This document shows positions 52,107-60,536 of a stretch of DNA of 64,000 nt, in pieces (the first letter of the stretch is position 1; each line of letters opens with the position of its first letter). Location of the stretch: contig NZ_JAHKRM010000027.1 in assembly GCF_019396345.1 (NCBI RefSeq), positions 124,001 through 188,000 of the forward strand. The letters are read 5' to 3'. Both the position numbers and the translations under genes were made by a program. Below the pieces are notes generated by a model. The model saw only the letters and a list, made by a program, of their open reading frames with translations. It did not search any database and was not told the DNA's origin. The DNA comes from Nonomuraea guangzhouensis (lineage in GTDB: Bacteria; Actinomycetota; Actinomycetes; Streptosporangiales; Streptosporangiaceae).

Positions 52107-53692
52107 GCACCTTGACCGGAACGGGCACTCTGGCCCGTCTCATCCTGCGCCGCGACCGCCTGATCCTGCCCGGCTGGGGTCTTCTGGCCGCCGTCTACCC
52201 GTCGGCCATCGCCGGCAGCACGGCCGAGCTGTACCCGACCAGCGAGGCCCTCCGGTCGACCGCCAGGGCGGCGATGGCCAATCCCGCCCAGGTCGCCATG
52301 CGCGGCATCGTGTTCGATCCGAGCGTCGGCGGGCTCACCGCGTGGACCGTGGGCTCCTCGGGCGCGATGCTGCTCGGCCTGGTGAGCATGCTGCTCGTCA
52401 TCCGGCACACCCGGGCGGAGGAGGAGTCGGGCCGTCGCGAGCTCGTCGGCGCGGGGGTGGCCGGCCGGCACGCGCCGCTGACCGCGGTGCTGGCCGTGGT
52501 GTTCGCCGCGAACCTGCTGATCGCCGTCCTGATGTCGGTGGTGCTGATGAGCGGTGGGCTGCCGGTGGGCGGTTCCGTCGCGCTCGGGCTCTCGCTGGCC
52601 GCCGCGGGCTGGACGTTCGCCGCCGTCGGCGCCGTCGCCGCGCAGGTGACGGAGAGCGCCGCCGCGGCCAGAGGCCTCGGCGTGGGGGTGTTCGTCTTCT
52701 TCTTCGTGATCCGCGCCGTCGGTGACGCGGGCGGGGCGGACTGGCTGTCCTGGCTGTCGCCGCTGGGCTGGACGCTGCGTGTGCGGCCGTTCGCGGGAGA
52801 GCGCTGGTGGGTCCTCGCGTCGCTGCCGGTTCTCGTCGCGCTGGTGGCCGCCGCGGCGTACGCGCTGTCGGTCCGCCGCGACCTCGCCGCCGGCCTGCTG
52901 CCGCCGCGGCTCGGGCCCGCCACGGCGGCGCCCGGCCTGCGTACGCCGCTGGCACTGGCCTGGCGGCTGCACCGAGGCCAGGTCCTGGCGTGGTCGGCGG
53001 GCTTCGGAGCCGGTGGTCTCGCGCTCGGCGGGGCCGTCACCGGCGGCCTGGAGGGCCAGATCGACGCCCCCGAGATCATGGACCTGATCAGCAGGGTCGG
53101 CGGCCCGGACGCCAGACCGGTCGACTTCTTCCTCAACTTCCTGCTGTCCATGCTCGCCTGGATCGTCGCCGCCTACGGGATCTCCGCCGCGCTGCGGCTG
53201 CGCGCTGAGGAGACGGCCGGGCGCGCCGACCTCGTCCTCGTCACCCCGGTCAGCCGCGCCCGCTGGGCGCTCGGCCACCTCCTCATCGCCGCGGCGGGTC
53301 CCGCGCTCGTGCTGGCCGCACTCGGCACCGCCGCCGGCCTCGGGTACGGCCTGAGCACCGGCGACCTGGGCAGATTGCCGCAGGTGTTCGGGGGAGCCCT
53401 GGCCTACCTGCCCGCCGTGTGGGTGATGACCGGGATCGCCGCGGCGCTGGCCGGGCTGCTGCCCCGCCTGGCGATGGCGAGCTGGGGCGTCTGGGTGGCC
53501 TTCATCCTGCTGGACATCTTCGGCCTGCTCGGGCAGGTGGACGAGGCGTTCCTGCAGATCATCCCCTTCGTGCACGTGCCCTGGGTCGTGCTCGGGCAGA
53601 CGGCGGCGGCCCCGCTACTGGCCCTGACCGCCGTCGCCGCCGCGCTGACCGCGCTCGGCGTCATCGGGCTGCGTGGGCGCGACCTCGGCTGA
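52103..53692 (+). CDS. ABC exporter permease (polyketide antibiotic transporter-like)
   Basis: 529 residues with about 12 membrane helices in two similar halves, starting [20 protein letters not shown]. Segments such as [20 protein letters not shown] and [20 protein letters not shown] repeat the intracellular E-E-x-G-R-x-E/D-L motif twice, once per half, the mark of the 'exporter of polyketide antibiotics' (TP_0553-type) permeases. The partner ATPase is coupled by GTGA. Its 3' end overlaps the convergent regulator by 78 bp. The exported compound is unknown. Confidence 0.9.
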   Translation: MSTLTGTGTLARLILRRDRLILPGWGLLAAVYPSAIAGSTAELYPTSEALRSTARAAMANPAQVAMRGIVFDPSVGGLTAWTVGSSGAMLLGLVSMLLVIRHTRAEEESGRRELVGAGVAGRHAPLTAVLAVVFAANLLIAVLMSVVLMSGGLPVGGSVALGLSLAAAGWTFAAVGAVAAQVTESAAAARGLGVGVFVFFFVIRAVGDAGGADWLSWLSPLGWTLRVRPFAGERWWVLASLPVLVALVAAAAYALSVRRDLAAGLLPPRLGPATAAPGLRTPLALAWRLHRGQVLAWSAGFGAGGLALGGAVTGGLEGQIDAPEIMDLISRVGGPDARPVDFFLNFLLSMLAWIVAAYGISAALRLRAEETAGRADLVLVTPVSRARWALGHLLIAAAGPALVLAALGTAAGLGYGLSTGDLGRLPQVFGGALAYLPAVWVMTGIAAALAGLLPRLAMASWGVWVAFILLDIFGLLGQVDEAFLQIIPFVHVPWVVLGQTAAAPLLALTAVAAALTALGVIGLRGRDLG

Positions 53693-54184
53693 TCGGCCGT
53701 CCTTCAGGGCCGCGTTCTGCTCCTGCCACCTGCGCATCAGCTTCGGCACCTCGCCGCGGAGAAAGGCGAAGAAACGCTGGACCTCATCCAGCCGCTCCCC
53801 GGCCGGCGTGCCGGTGCCGAACACCGCCACTCCGTCGCGCGCACCCTCCTCGAACCGGCGGAAGACCTCATCGCTCGACGAGGTCGCCTTGAACCAGGCC
53901 GCCTGGTCGACGCGGTAATGGTCGCGACGCTGCCCCGGGTCCCGCTCGCGGGTGATCATCCCGACCCGCAGCAGGTACTTCACCGCGCCGGAGATCGCCG
54001 GCGCGCCGACGCCGAGTTGGTCCCCGAGCTCGGCGGCGGTCCGCCGGCCCTCCCCGGAGACCAGCAGCGCGGCGAAGACCCGGGCCGCCATCCGCGGATA
54101 ACCCGACTCCGACATGATCATGGCGAAGCGTTCCATGAACCGCGCGCCTTCGCTCTCCCGGTCCCCGTCGAACGTCTCGCCCAT
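53615..54184 (-). CDS. GbsR/MarR-type transcriptional regulator
   Basis: 189 residues from the ATG at 54184. The winged helix (about 25-85) reads YPRMAARVFAALLVSGEGRR, TAAELGDQLGVGAPAISGAV and KYLLRVGMITRERDPGQRRD, the GbsR-like class. A helical dimerisation part follows (about 95-155), then a polar Gln/Gly-rich tail that lies over the permease gene. Its promoter has an AT-rich palindrome like that of the exporter, so it is likely the exporter's repressor, released by the pumped compound. Confidence 0.85.
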   Translation of the reverse strand: MGETFDGDRESEGARFMERFAMIMSESGYPRMAARVFAALLVSGEGRRTAAELGDQLGVGAPAISGAVKYLLRVGMITRERDPGQRRDHYRVDQAAWFKATSSSDEVFRRFEEGARDGVAVFGTGTPAGERLDEVQRFFAFLRGEVPKLMRRWQEQNAALKDGRSAEVAPTQPDDAERGQRGGDGGQGQ

Positions 54185-54203
54185 GGCTACATCATCGCCA
54201 GAG

Positions 54204-54220
54204 TTACGAAATTTCGCGAA
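54204..54220. promoter_or_regulatory. AT-rich operator of exporter regulator, copy 2
   Basis: TTACGAAATTTCGCGAA has the perfect 10-bp palindrome CGAAATTTCG at its centre, 20 bp upstream of the regulator start. It is related to the element at 51173-51192. Confidence 0.5.
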
Positions 54221-54293
54221 TTGAGGGAAGGAACCATCCGCTTTACGTGGGAGGTAATCGACCTGCTTCCCTCCCTTCGATAGCGTTGCGGGC

Positions 54294-55091
54294 ATGGGTG
54301 CGCTCGCTATAGAAGATGAGTCCTTCGGGGATCTGCTGCGATCCTGGCGGCAGCGGCGGCGGGTGAGCCAGCTCGATCTGGCGATCGAGGCCGAGGTGTC
54401 GGCTCGCCACCTCAGTTTCCTCGAGACCGGGCGCGCCCGGCCGAGCCGCGAGATGGTGATGAAGCTGTCGGAGGAACTGGAGGTGCCGCTGCGCCACCGC
54501 AACCGGCTGCTGGTGGCGGCGGGCTTCGCGCCGGTCTTCCCCGAACGCGAGGCCCGCGCCCCCGTCGTCCGGCAGGCGCTCGACAAGATCCTCGCCGGGC
54601 ACGAGCCCTACCCGGCGATCGTCGTGGACGCCGCCTGGAACCTGGTGGCGGCCAACGCGCCGGCGGCCATGTTCATGGACGGGGTGCCGGAGGAGCTGCT
54701 CAAGGAGCCGGTCAACATGATGCGGCTGTCGCTGCACCCCGAGGCGATGGGCGGCCGGCTGGTCAACCTCGCCGAGGTCCGCGCCCACCTGCTGCACCAG
54801 CTGCGCAGGCAGGCGGAGGCGTCGGGCTCCGGGCAGCTGGCCGAGCTGCACGACGAGCTGGCCGCCTACACCTACCCCGGCGTGGACCTGAACGTGGCGC
54901 ACGTGCCGGGACCGGCCGACATCCTGGTGCCGCTGCGGATCAGGCACGGGACGCGGATCCTGTCGATGTTCACCACGATCGCCACGTTCGGCACGCCGCT
55001 GGACGTCACGGTCGCCGAGCTCGCCATCGAGACGTTCTGGCCCAACGACGACGAGACCGCCGCCGTCTTCCAGCAGCACTCCTCCTCCTAG
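54294..55091 (+). CDS. XRE-family regulator with MmyB-like ligand domain
   Basis: 265 residues. The helix-turn-helix (about 10-68) is LLRSWRQRRRVSQLDLAIEA and VSARHLSFLETGRARPSREM. The C-terminal MmyB-like PAS domain (about 95-260, YPAIVVDAAWNLVAANAPAA, LNVAHVPGPADILVPLRIRH) is the class that binds fatty acids or similar ligands in Streptomyces. It often regulates a neighbouring oxidoreductase; here the convergent flavohaemoprotein overlaps it by 4 bp. Confidence 0.88.
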   Translation: MGALAIEDESFGDLLRSWRQRRRVSQLDLAIEAEVSARHLSFLETGRARPSREMVMKLSEELEVPLRHRNRLLVAAGFAPVFPEREARAPVVRQALDKILAGHEPYPAIVVDAAWNLVAANAPAAMFMDGVPEELLKEPVNMMRLSLHPEAMGGRLVNLAEVRAHLLHQLRRQAEASGSGQLAELHDELAAYTYPGVDLNVAHVPGPADILVPLRIRHGTRILSMFTTIATFGTPLDVTVAELAIETFWPNDDETAAVFQQHSSS

Positions 55092-56206
55092 CGTTCGCCC
55101 TGCACGATGTCGCGGTGGATGCGTGACAGGGGTACGCCGTCGATCTGCATCCGCCGGACCGTCTCGTTGACCATCGCGGGCGGCCCGCACACGTACACCT
55201 CGTGCTCGGCCCACGAGTGGAAGCGCTGCGCGACCTCCGGCAGCCGGCCGCGCATCCCGTCGTAGGAGGGCTGGCCGGACACCACCGGCAGCACCCGCAG
55301 CCAGGGGAACGACGACTCCATGCGGATGAGGTCGGGCAGGTCGTACAGCTCCGCCGCCGTCCGCGCGCCGAACAGCAGGTGGATGTTGGGCCGGCGGCCC
55401 GAGGCGATGATGTGCTCGATGATCGCCTTGATCGGCGCCAGCCCGGTGCCGCCCGCCACGCACAGCACGTCGCGCGGGCTGCGGTCGCACAGCGCCATCG
55501 TGCCCATCGGCGGCCCCAGCATGACCGTGTCGCCGACGCGGGTGTCCCTGGTCAGGGCGGTGGACACCCAGCCGCAGGGGACCGAGCGCACGTGCAGCGT
55601 GATCGTGTTGTCCACGCGCGGCGCGTTGGCGATGGAGAACGTGCGCCAGACGCGCGGCCACCGCGCGACCTGCACGTTGATGTACTGACCCGGCGTGTAC
55701 GGCAGGCGCTGCGTCGGCCGCAGCGTCAGGACGGCGATGTCCTCCGTACGCAGCTCGTGGTCGACGACCTCGGCCAGCCACCACGCGGGCGAGACCCCGG
55801 AGTCGGACTCGGCCGACTCGATCATGAGATTGGCCGCGACGGTGTAGGCGGCCACCCAGGCCGCTTCGATCTCCTCGTCCCAGATGTCGGTGGCGAACCG
55901 CTTGATGGTCGCCAGCAGGGCGTTGCCGACCGCGGTGTAGTGCTCCGCGATCACGCCGTACTTGCGATGGTCCCGCCCGAGCTGGCCGAGGAAGGACGCC
56001 AGGCTGTCCGGGCTGTCCAGGCTCCACACGATGCGGGTCAACGCGCTGAAGAGCCGGTCGCGCTGCATGTCCATGGCCGGGGGGAACATGCCCCGCAGGT
56101 GCGGACTCTCGGCGAACAGCCGGCCGTAGAAGTAGGCGGTGGCCTTGTCGGCCACCGGCTCCACGACGGCGAAACTCTCCTTTACCAGGCGTGGATTCAA
56201 CGACAT
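55088..56206 (-). CDS. Flavohaemoprotein (globin-FAD-NAD reductase)
   Basis: 372 residues from the ATG at 56206. The globin domain (about 1-135) has the proximal His in GVIAEHYTAVGNALLATI. The FAD domain (about 145-245) holds the RxYS-like WRTFSIANAP, and the NAD domain (about 250-372) GGTGLAPIKAIIEH and YVCGPPAMVNETVR. Such Hmp-type proteins turn nitric oxide into nitrate with O2 and NAD(P)H. It is slightly shorter than E. coli Hmp (396). A 17-bp palindrome 22 bp upstream is a candidate nitrosative-stress operator. Confidence 0.9.
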   Translation of the reverse strand: MSLNPRLVKESFAVVEPVADKATAYFYGRLFAESPHLRGMFPPAMDMQRDRLFSALTRIVWSLDSPDSLASFLGQLGRDHRKYGVIAEHYTAVGNALLATIKRFATDIWDEEIEAAWVAAYTVAANLMIESAESDSGVSPAWWLAEVVDHELRTEDIAVLTLRPTQRLPYTPGQYINVQVARWPRVWRTFSIANAPRVDNTITLHVRSVPCGWVSTALTRDTRVGDTVMLGPPMGTMALCDRSPRDVLCVAGGTGLAPIKAIIEHIIASGRRPNIHLLFGARTAAELYDLPDLIRMESSFPWLRVLPVVSGQPSYDGMRGRLPEVAQRFHSWAEHEVYVCGPPAMVNETVRRMQIDGVPLSRIHRDIVQGER

Positions 56207-56227
56207 GAAATTAACCCCACCCTTTGG

Positions 56228-56244
56228 CCGGAATATCATTCCGG
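56228..56244. promoter_or_regulatory. Palindromic operator before flavohaemoprotein
   Basis: CCGGAAT-ATC-ATTCCGG is a perfect 7-bp inverted repeat with a 3-nt centre, just upstream of the globin gene. NsrR or another NO sensor is a natural candidate from family knowledge, but the motif itself does not prove it. Confidence 0.55.
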
Positions 56245-56492
56245 TCGTGTCGTTACACCTCCCTGACGGCTCCGGGTGATGAACGCTCGGCGGGCCCCGG
56301 CTCGACCGATCGCTCGAATTCGAGTCTTACACCACCTCCTGGGCGTCACAACCGTTTCGCCCCGATACAGCGCTGACCTGAACTTTCCGTGACGGTAACG
56401 TGATTTTCCGCATTCATTTGGGGTAGATTTCGGTCATCAAACGTGAATATATATCGTATTCGCATAGTATGGCCGAGAAGATCGGCCCGTAG
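56245..56492. other. Intergenic AT-rich region
   Basis: This holds the flavohaemoprotein promoter. The stretch 56400-56480 is AT-rich with a weak inverted repeat, GAATA-TATATCG-TATTC (56445-56461). No gene is supported. Confidence 0.35.
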
Positions 56493-56518
56493 GGGAGCCG
56501 TCGGCTGGCACGGCTCCC
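56493..56518 (-). terminator. Hairpin after CAP-domain gene
   Basis: GGGAGCCG and CGGCTCCC form a perfect 8-bp stem with a 10-nt loop, 11 bp beyond the stop of the minus-strand CAP gene. There is no T-tract, so it could also act as an mRNA stabiliser. Confidence 0.45.
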
Positions 56519-56528
56519 GGACCGGAAG

Positions 56529-57023
56529 TCAGGCGGGCCGTACGTTCTCCGCGAAGCGGCCGGGATTATTGCCGGACTCCTCGAAAACGAAGATGATGTA
56601 CGTCTCGAAGAAAACCTGACCTGGTCCGGCCACGCGTCCGGCGCCCATCCTCCGGCTGCCCTTCCACACCAGTTGGGTGAAGTGACCGCAGTCGGCGACG
56701 TTTTCCGGGTCGCCGAAGTCGTAGCCTTTGATTTCGTCGTACCATTCAGCAACCGCTTTCCCTGCGGCGAGCGGCCGCTTTTTCGAACCGGCGCCCCAGA
56801 AAAGGTTCTCGCCGGTGCCTTCTCTCAGTCCGTCGTGCCCGGCCTCGGTGTCCGGATATTCCGATCGCGACGCCGCGCGGGATCTTGCGTACTCGACCAG
56901 CTCGGGGTCCAGGACCAGCGGTGGGGCGTGATGCTTGGCACGATGGGCATTGGCCTCGGCCAGCGCCTCCGCGAGGAAGCCGTCGCTCGTGGCGTCGGGG
57001 AGAGGTGGGCGTAAGCCTGCCAT
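56529..57023 (-). CDS. CAP/SCP-domain protein (GAPR-1-like)
   Basis: 164 residues from the ATG at 57023 (GAGGT upstream). CAP motifs: EALAEANAHRAKHHAPPL, TGENLFWGAGSK, and the CAP1 signature CGHFTQLVWKGSRRMGAGRV, which includes the putative cavity His and Glu residues. It has no signal peptide, unlike most secreted SCP proteins, and resembles the intracellular GAPR-1-type form with FVFEESGNNPGRFAENV near the end. The function of bacterial CAP proteins is mostly unknown. Confidence 0.85.
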   Translation of the reverse strand: MAGLRPPLPDATSDGFLAEALAEANAHRAKHHAPPLVLDPELVEYARSRAASRSEYPDTEAGHDGLREGTGENLFWGAGSKKRPLAAGKAVAEWYDEIKGYDFGDPENVADCGHFTQLVWKGSRRMGAGRVAGPGQVFFETYIIFVFEESGNNPGRFAENVRPA

Positions 57024-57525
57024 CGTCAGTACCTCGTTCGCGACCGGCCGGCCGCGAATAAGGCATTGTTCGTACGCACAATGAGTTCCCTTCCTGTGGT
57101 TCCGCGCTTTCCTCTGGATTGTGGGCGACGGGATATGCCGCATCAAGGGGCAAAGGGGCCCAGATGTCACCGGGAAACGTTTTCGGATGGTCCTTATCGG
57201 GCCATTCCCGGCTGGAAGGGAAGACGCGCTTCATTGACAAGATGGAGTGGGAATGTGTCAGGCGCGTCACCGCCCGCGAACGGGACATCTCCGGACAAAT
57301 GATGATAAATGGCACCTTTGTGATATATCTGACACGCGGCGGAGAATGGATTGACTGATTCTGTAGAGTCGGAATAATCGGATCTTGCCGGATGTGTCGC
57401 CACTGGGAGTGACGCAAAGGCAACGGACTGGAAGGGGAGGTGTCGCTTGCTCCGGCAGAGGGGGTCTCCATAGCCGCCTCCCGCCTGAGACCAGCGCATA
57501 CTCCAGCCCGTTCGCGAAGGTGACC
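57024..57525. other. Intergenic region with conservon promoter
   Basis: 502 bp with lower GC in its middle. A candidate promoter, TTGACT (57350-57355) and AATAAT (57372-57377) with 16-bp spacing, could drive the cvn operon. A short frame (57164-57358) is open but has poor third-position GC and no recognisable product. Confidence 0.4.
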
Positions 57526-59196
57526 ATGGCTCGTTCCCAACCCCCACCGCCCCAGGCCCCGGCACGTCCGGCCCGGTCACCTCAGACGCCGGCGACCCCG
57601 GCGCCGCCACCGGCACCGGCGCCTCAGGCCGCGTGGCTCTGGCCGGCGGCGCTGGCCCTGCCCGTGGCCGCCGCCTGTTGCGCCTTCGCCGCCCTGCTCC
57701 TCGACGGACGCTCCGGCGTCGTCTGGGCATGCGTGCTCGCCGCGGCACTCGCGCTCGCCACCGTCGCCGCCGTGGCGGCGCTGCGCCAGGCCCACCAGGA
57801 GGCCGTGCGCGCGATGAGCCGGCGCGAGGGCGTCATGCAGCAGCGCGAGGCGGACTTCCAGCGCCACCTCCAGCAGCGCAACACCCAGTGGAGCAAGCAT
57901 GTCGCGGCCCGTTCCAAGGCCCTGCAGGAGGCGATCAAGCACCTGGTGGAGGTGCGGATCCCGGCGGTGATCGCCCAGGAGGCGGTGCCCGCGCCGTACC
58001 AGAGCCCCGGGCTCGACGAGGACGCGGCCGAGCTGCTGGAAGACGTGCTCGACGCGGTCGGCGGCGCCGCCGAGCAGGACCGCGAGCGGCAGGAGTCGCT
58101 GCGGCTGGCCCTGCTGGCGCTGGCCCGGCGCGTACAGACCTCCGCGCACCGCATCCAGGAGAACGTGTCGGTGATGGCCGAACGCCACCCCGGCAACCCG
58201 GACGTGCTCGAGACCAGCATGCAGGTCGACCACGCCGCCGCCCAGCAGGGGCGCCACGCGCAGAGCCTGGCCGTGCTGTGCGGCGAGTGGCCGGGCCAGC
58301 AGTGGCCCAATCCGCTCGCGCTGGTCGACGTGGTGCGGGCCGCCGCCTCCAGGATCGTCGCCTACAAGCGGGTGGAGGTGTCGGGCGACCCGGACACCGC
58401 AGTCGCCGCCCACGTGGTCGAGCCGCTCATCCACCTCGTGGCCGAGCTGCTCGCCAACGCCACCCAGTCCTCGCCGCCGGCGACCACGGTGCTCGTGGCA
58501 GTACGCAACGTGCAGCGCGGCGCCGTCATCGAGATCGACGACGGCGGCGTCGGCATGGACGACCACCACCTGGAGCAGGCCCGCGAGATCGTCTCCGGGC
58601 GCAGGCCCGTCGACGTGGGCGAAGTGGGGGAGATCCCGCAGACCGGCCTCGCGGTCATCGGGCACTACGTGCGCCGCCACGGGTTCCTGGCCGACCTGTT
58701 GCCCTCGCCGTACGGAGGGGTGCGCGCGGTCGTCCTGGTGACCAGCTCGATCGTGGAGACGCTGGAGCCGGCGCAGGCGCCGCCCCGAGCCCGCCCCCCG
58801 CGCCACGAGGCCCAGCCGATCGACCCCGCCCAGGATCACTTCGCCCAGGATCACCTCGCCCAGGACCACCTCGCCCAGGACCACCTCGTCCAGGATCACC
58901 TCGTCCAGGGCCACTTCGCCCAGGAACACCCCACGCTGGACGATCCCGCGCCGGACACCTCCGGCGAGCACGCCGCCGGGACGGGCGGCACGGCGAGCAG
59001 CACGACAGAAGGAACGGCGGGCGGCGCGCTGCCGCGCAGGCGCTCACGCCGCGGTGAGGCGGGCTCCGACGCGACGGACCCGGGCGGCGCGCGGCCCGCC
59101 GCCGCGGAGCGGCCCGCGACTCCGGAACAGGCGGGCGAGTGGATGGCCGCCTTCTTCGACCACGACCCCGGCACCGGGGAACACGACGACCGATGA
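57526..59196 (+). CDS. cvnA: Conservon sensor-kinase-like protein CvnA
   Basis: 556 residues from the ATG at 57526 (AAGG upstream). Two N-terminal membrane helices (about 30-75), a coiled-coil linker (about 80-130), then an HATPase domain (about 260-410) with N-box ELLANATQSSPP, G1 IEIDDGGVGMDD and G2 EIPQTGLAVIGHYV. There is no typical H-box, as in other conservon CvnA proteins. From about residue 435 a run of seven pentapeptides (AQDHL-like) and an acidic/Pro-rich tail follow. It should sense a signal at the membrane and regulate the CvnD GTPase; it heads cvnA-B-C-D with 4-bp overlaps. Confidence 0.9.
   Translation: MARSQPPPPQAPARPARSPQTPATPAPPPAPAPQAAWLWPAALALPVAAACCAFAALLLDGRSGVVWACVLAAALALATVAAVAALRQAHQEAVRAMSRREGVMQQREADFQRHLQQRNTQWSKHVAARSKALQEAIKHLVEVRIPAVIAQEAVPAPYQSPGLDEDAAELLEDVLDAVGGAAEQDRERQESLRLALLALARRVQTSAHRIQENVSVMAERHPGNPDVLETSMQVDHAAAQQGRHAQSLAVLCGEWPGQQWPNPLALVDVVRAAASRIVAYKRVEVSGDPDTAVAAHVVEPLIHLVAELLANATQSSPPATTVLVAVRNVQRGAVIEIDDGGVGMDDHHLEQAREIVSGRRPVDVGEVGEIPQTGLAVIGHYVRRHGFLADLLPSPYGGVRAVVLVTSSIVETLEPAQAPPRARPPRHEAQPIDPAQDHFAQDHLAQDHLAQDHLVQDHLVQGHFAQEHPTLDDPAPDTSGEHAAGTGGTASSTTEGTAGGALPRRRSRRGEAGSDATDPGGARPAAAERPATPEQAGEWMAAFFDHDPGTGEHDDR
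58828..58932 (+). repeat. 15-bp tandem repeat coding AQDHL-type pentapeptides
   Basis: Seven 15-bp units, GCCCAGGATCACCTC and variants, code AQDHF, AQDHL (three times), VQDHL, VQGHF and AQEHP inside cvnA. The units differ by a few bases, so the array has expanded and drifted. It may vary in length among strains. Confidence 0.8.
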
Positions 59197-59609
59197 CGAA
59201 CGGGGTACCGATGCACCAAGACCAGGACTGGATGATCGCCGAGGTCGTCTGGGTCCCAGGGGTCCGCCATGTCGTCGTCCTCAGTTCCGACGGCCTGCTC
59301 AAGGCCCGCTCGGCAGGTACGGACAGAGACGTCGCCGACCGGCTGTCGGCCGCCTGCTCGGGACTGCAGTCGCTGGCCCAGAGCGTCGGGCGCGAGTTCG
59401 GCGGCGGCAACCGGGCCGTCAGGGAGCTGATGGTGGGCTTCGAGGGCGGCTTCCTGTTCGCCCGCGCCGCCGGGTCCGGCTCCCACCTGGTGGTCATCAC
59501 CGATCCGGTGGTCGACCCGCGGCTCATCGCGCAGCAGATGCAGGCTCAGGTCATCAAGATCGGCGAGAGGAACTTCAGCACCCCCGCACGCGGGGCCGCG
59601 CGCAGATGA
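59193..59609 (+). CDS. cvnB: Roadblock/LC7 protein CvnB
   Basis: 138 residues; ATG 59193 overlaps the cvnA stop (ATGA), with ATG 59211 as alternative. The roadblock/LC7 fold shows in VPGVRHVVVLSSDGLLKARS, AACSGLQSLAQSVGREFGGG and GSHLVVITDPVVDPRLIAQQ. These small proteins regulate small GTPases; in conservons CvnB belongs with the CvnD GTPase in a membrane-associated complex. Confidence 0.93.
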   Translation: MTNGVPMHQDQDWMIAEVVWVPGVRHVVVLSSDGLLKARSAGTDRDVADRLSAACSGLQSLAQSVGREFGGGNRAVRELMVGFEGGFLFARAAGSGSHLVVITDPVVDPRLIAQQMQAQVIKIGERNFSTPARGAARR

Positions 59610-59962
59610 GCGGCGAGTACCACGACAGCGCGGTGCGGCCCTACGTGCTCACCCAGGGCCGGGCCCGCCCCACCCGCAACACCATCGGCCTCGACACGCT
59701 CCTCGTCGTGGCCGACGCCGGCAAGCCGCTGCCGCCCTCGGCCACCCGCCAGGCGCGCGACCTGCTGCGCATGTTCGGGCGGCTCCTGTCGCTGGCGGAG
59801 GCGGCCGCGCACCTCCGGTTACCCCTGAGCGTGGCCGGGATCCTGGCCTCCGACCTCGTCGACTCCGGCCACCTGATAGCCCGCTCCCGCATCCCCGAGG
59901 CCGGCCGCCCAGACCTGACAACCCTCCAGGAGGTGCTCAATGGGCTCCGCAGGCTCAGCTGA
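59606..59962 (+). CDS. cvnC: DUF742 protein CvnC
   Basis: 118 residues; overlaps cvnB by 4 bp. DUF742 motifs: AVRPYVLTQGRARPTRN, GLDTLLVV, and a winged-helix-like part LSLAEAAAHLRLPLSVAGIL and SDLVDSGHLIARSRIPE. It is the third constant member of conservons; its role is not known. Confidence 0.93.
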   Translation: MSGEYHDSAVRPYVLTQGRARPTRNTIGLDTLLVVADAGKPLPPSATRQARDLLRMFGRLLSLAEAAAHLRLPLSVAGILASDLVDSGHLIARSRIPEAGRPDLTTLQEVLNGLRRLS

Positions 59963-60536
59963 CCGCTACCTGCCCGACACCGTGCAGCAGGCGGTCAAGA
60001 TCCTCGTGGTCGGCGATTTCGGCGTCGGCAAGACCACGATGATCGGCGCCGTCAGCGAGATCGAGCCCCTGCGCACCGAGGAGACCATGACCCAGGCCAG
60101 CGTCGGTGTGGACGACCTGGCCGGACTGGACGGCAAGACCACGACCACGGTGGCCATGGACTTCGGCCGCATCACGCTCAGCCCGTACACGGCGCTCTAC
60201 CTGTTCGGCACCCCCGGCCAGCGGCGCTTCTGGGATCTGTGGGCCGGGCTCGGCGAGGGCGCCGTCGGCGCGCTCGTCCTGGTCGACACCCGCCGCATCG
60301 AGGGCAGCTTCGAGGTGCTCGACCAGCTCGAACTCCGCGGCGACCTGCCCTTCGCCGTCGCCGTCAACCACTTCCCCGACTCCACCCGCCACAGCCCTCA
60401 GGCGCTGCGCGAGGCGCTGGACCTGGAGCCCGGCACCCCCATCGTGCACTGCGACGCCAGGAGCCGGTCCTCGTCGGTGGACGCGCTGATCGCCCTCGTC
60501 AAGCACGCGCTGGCCATGCAGAAGGGCCCCTCATGA
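59940..60536 (+). CDS. cvnD: Ras-like GTPase CvnD
   Basis: 198 residues; overlaps cvnC by 23 bp. G1/Walker A is VVGDFGVGKTTMIGAV, G3 is LFGTPGQRRFWDLW (DxxG replaced by GTPGQ, the usual form of this family), and the NKxD-like box is degenerate (VAVNHFPD). It acts as the switch of the conservon, similar to MglA-type regulators. CvnB and CvnA are its likely activators. Confidence 0.93.
   Translation: MGSAGSADRYLPDTVQQAVKILVVGDFGVGKTTMIGAVSEIEPLRTEETMTQASVGVDDLAGLDGKTTTTVAMDFGRITLSPYTALYLFGTPGQRRFWDLWAGLGEGAVGALVLVDTRRIEGSFEVLDQLELRGDLPFAVAVNHFPDSTRHSPQALREALDLEPGTPIVHCDARSRSSSVDALIALVKHALAMQKGPS

Noticed and set aside
54243-56027. 594-codon minus-strand open frame
   Set aside because: It is antisense to the XRE gene and in the wrong frame over the flavohaemoprotein. 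Low-complexity Arg/Gly/His translation.
57119-57358. Possible 79-codon gene before the conservon
   Set aside because: Third-position GC is low, there is no ribosome binding site, and the product matches nothing. More likely promoter region.
58828-58932. Short regular repeats as a CRISPR array
   Set aside because: Units are 15 bp, directly adjacent without spacers, and in frame inside cvnA.
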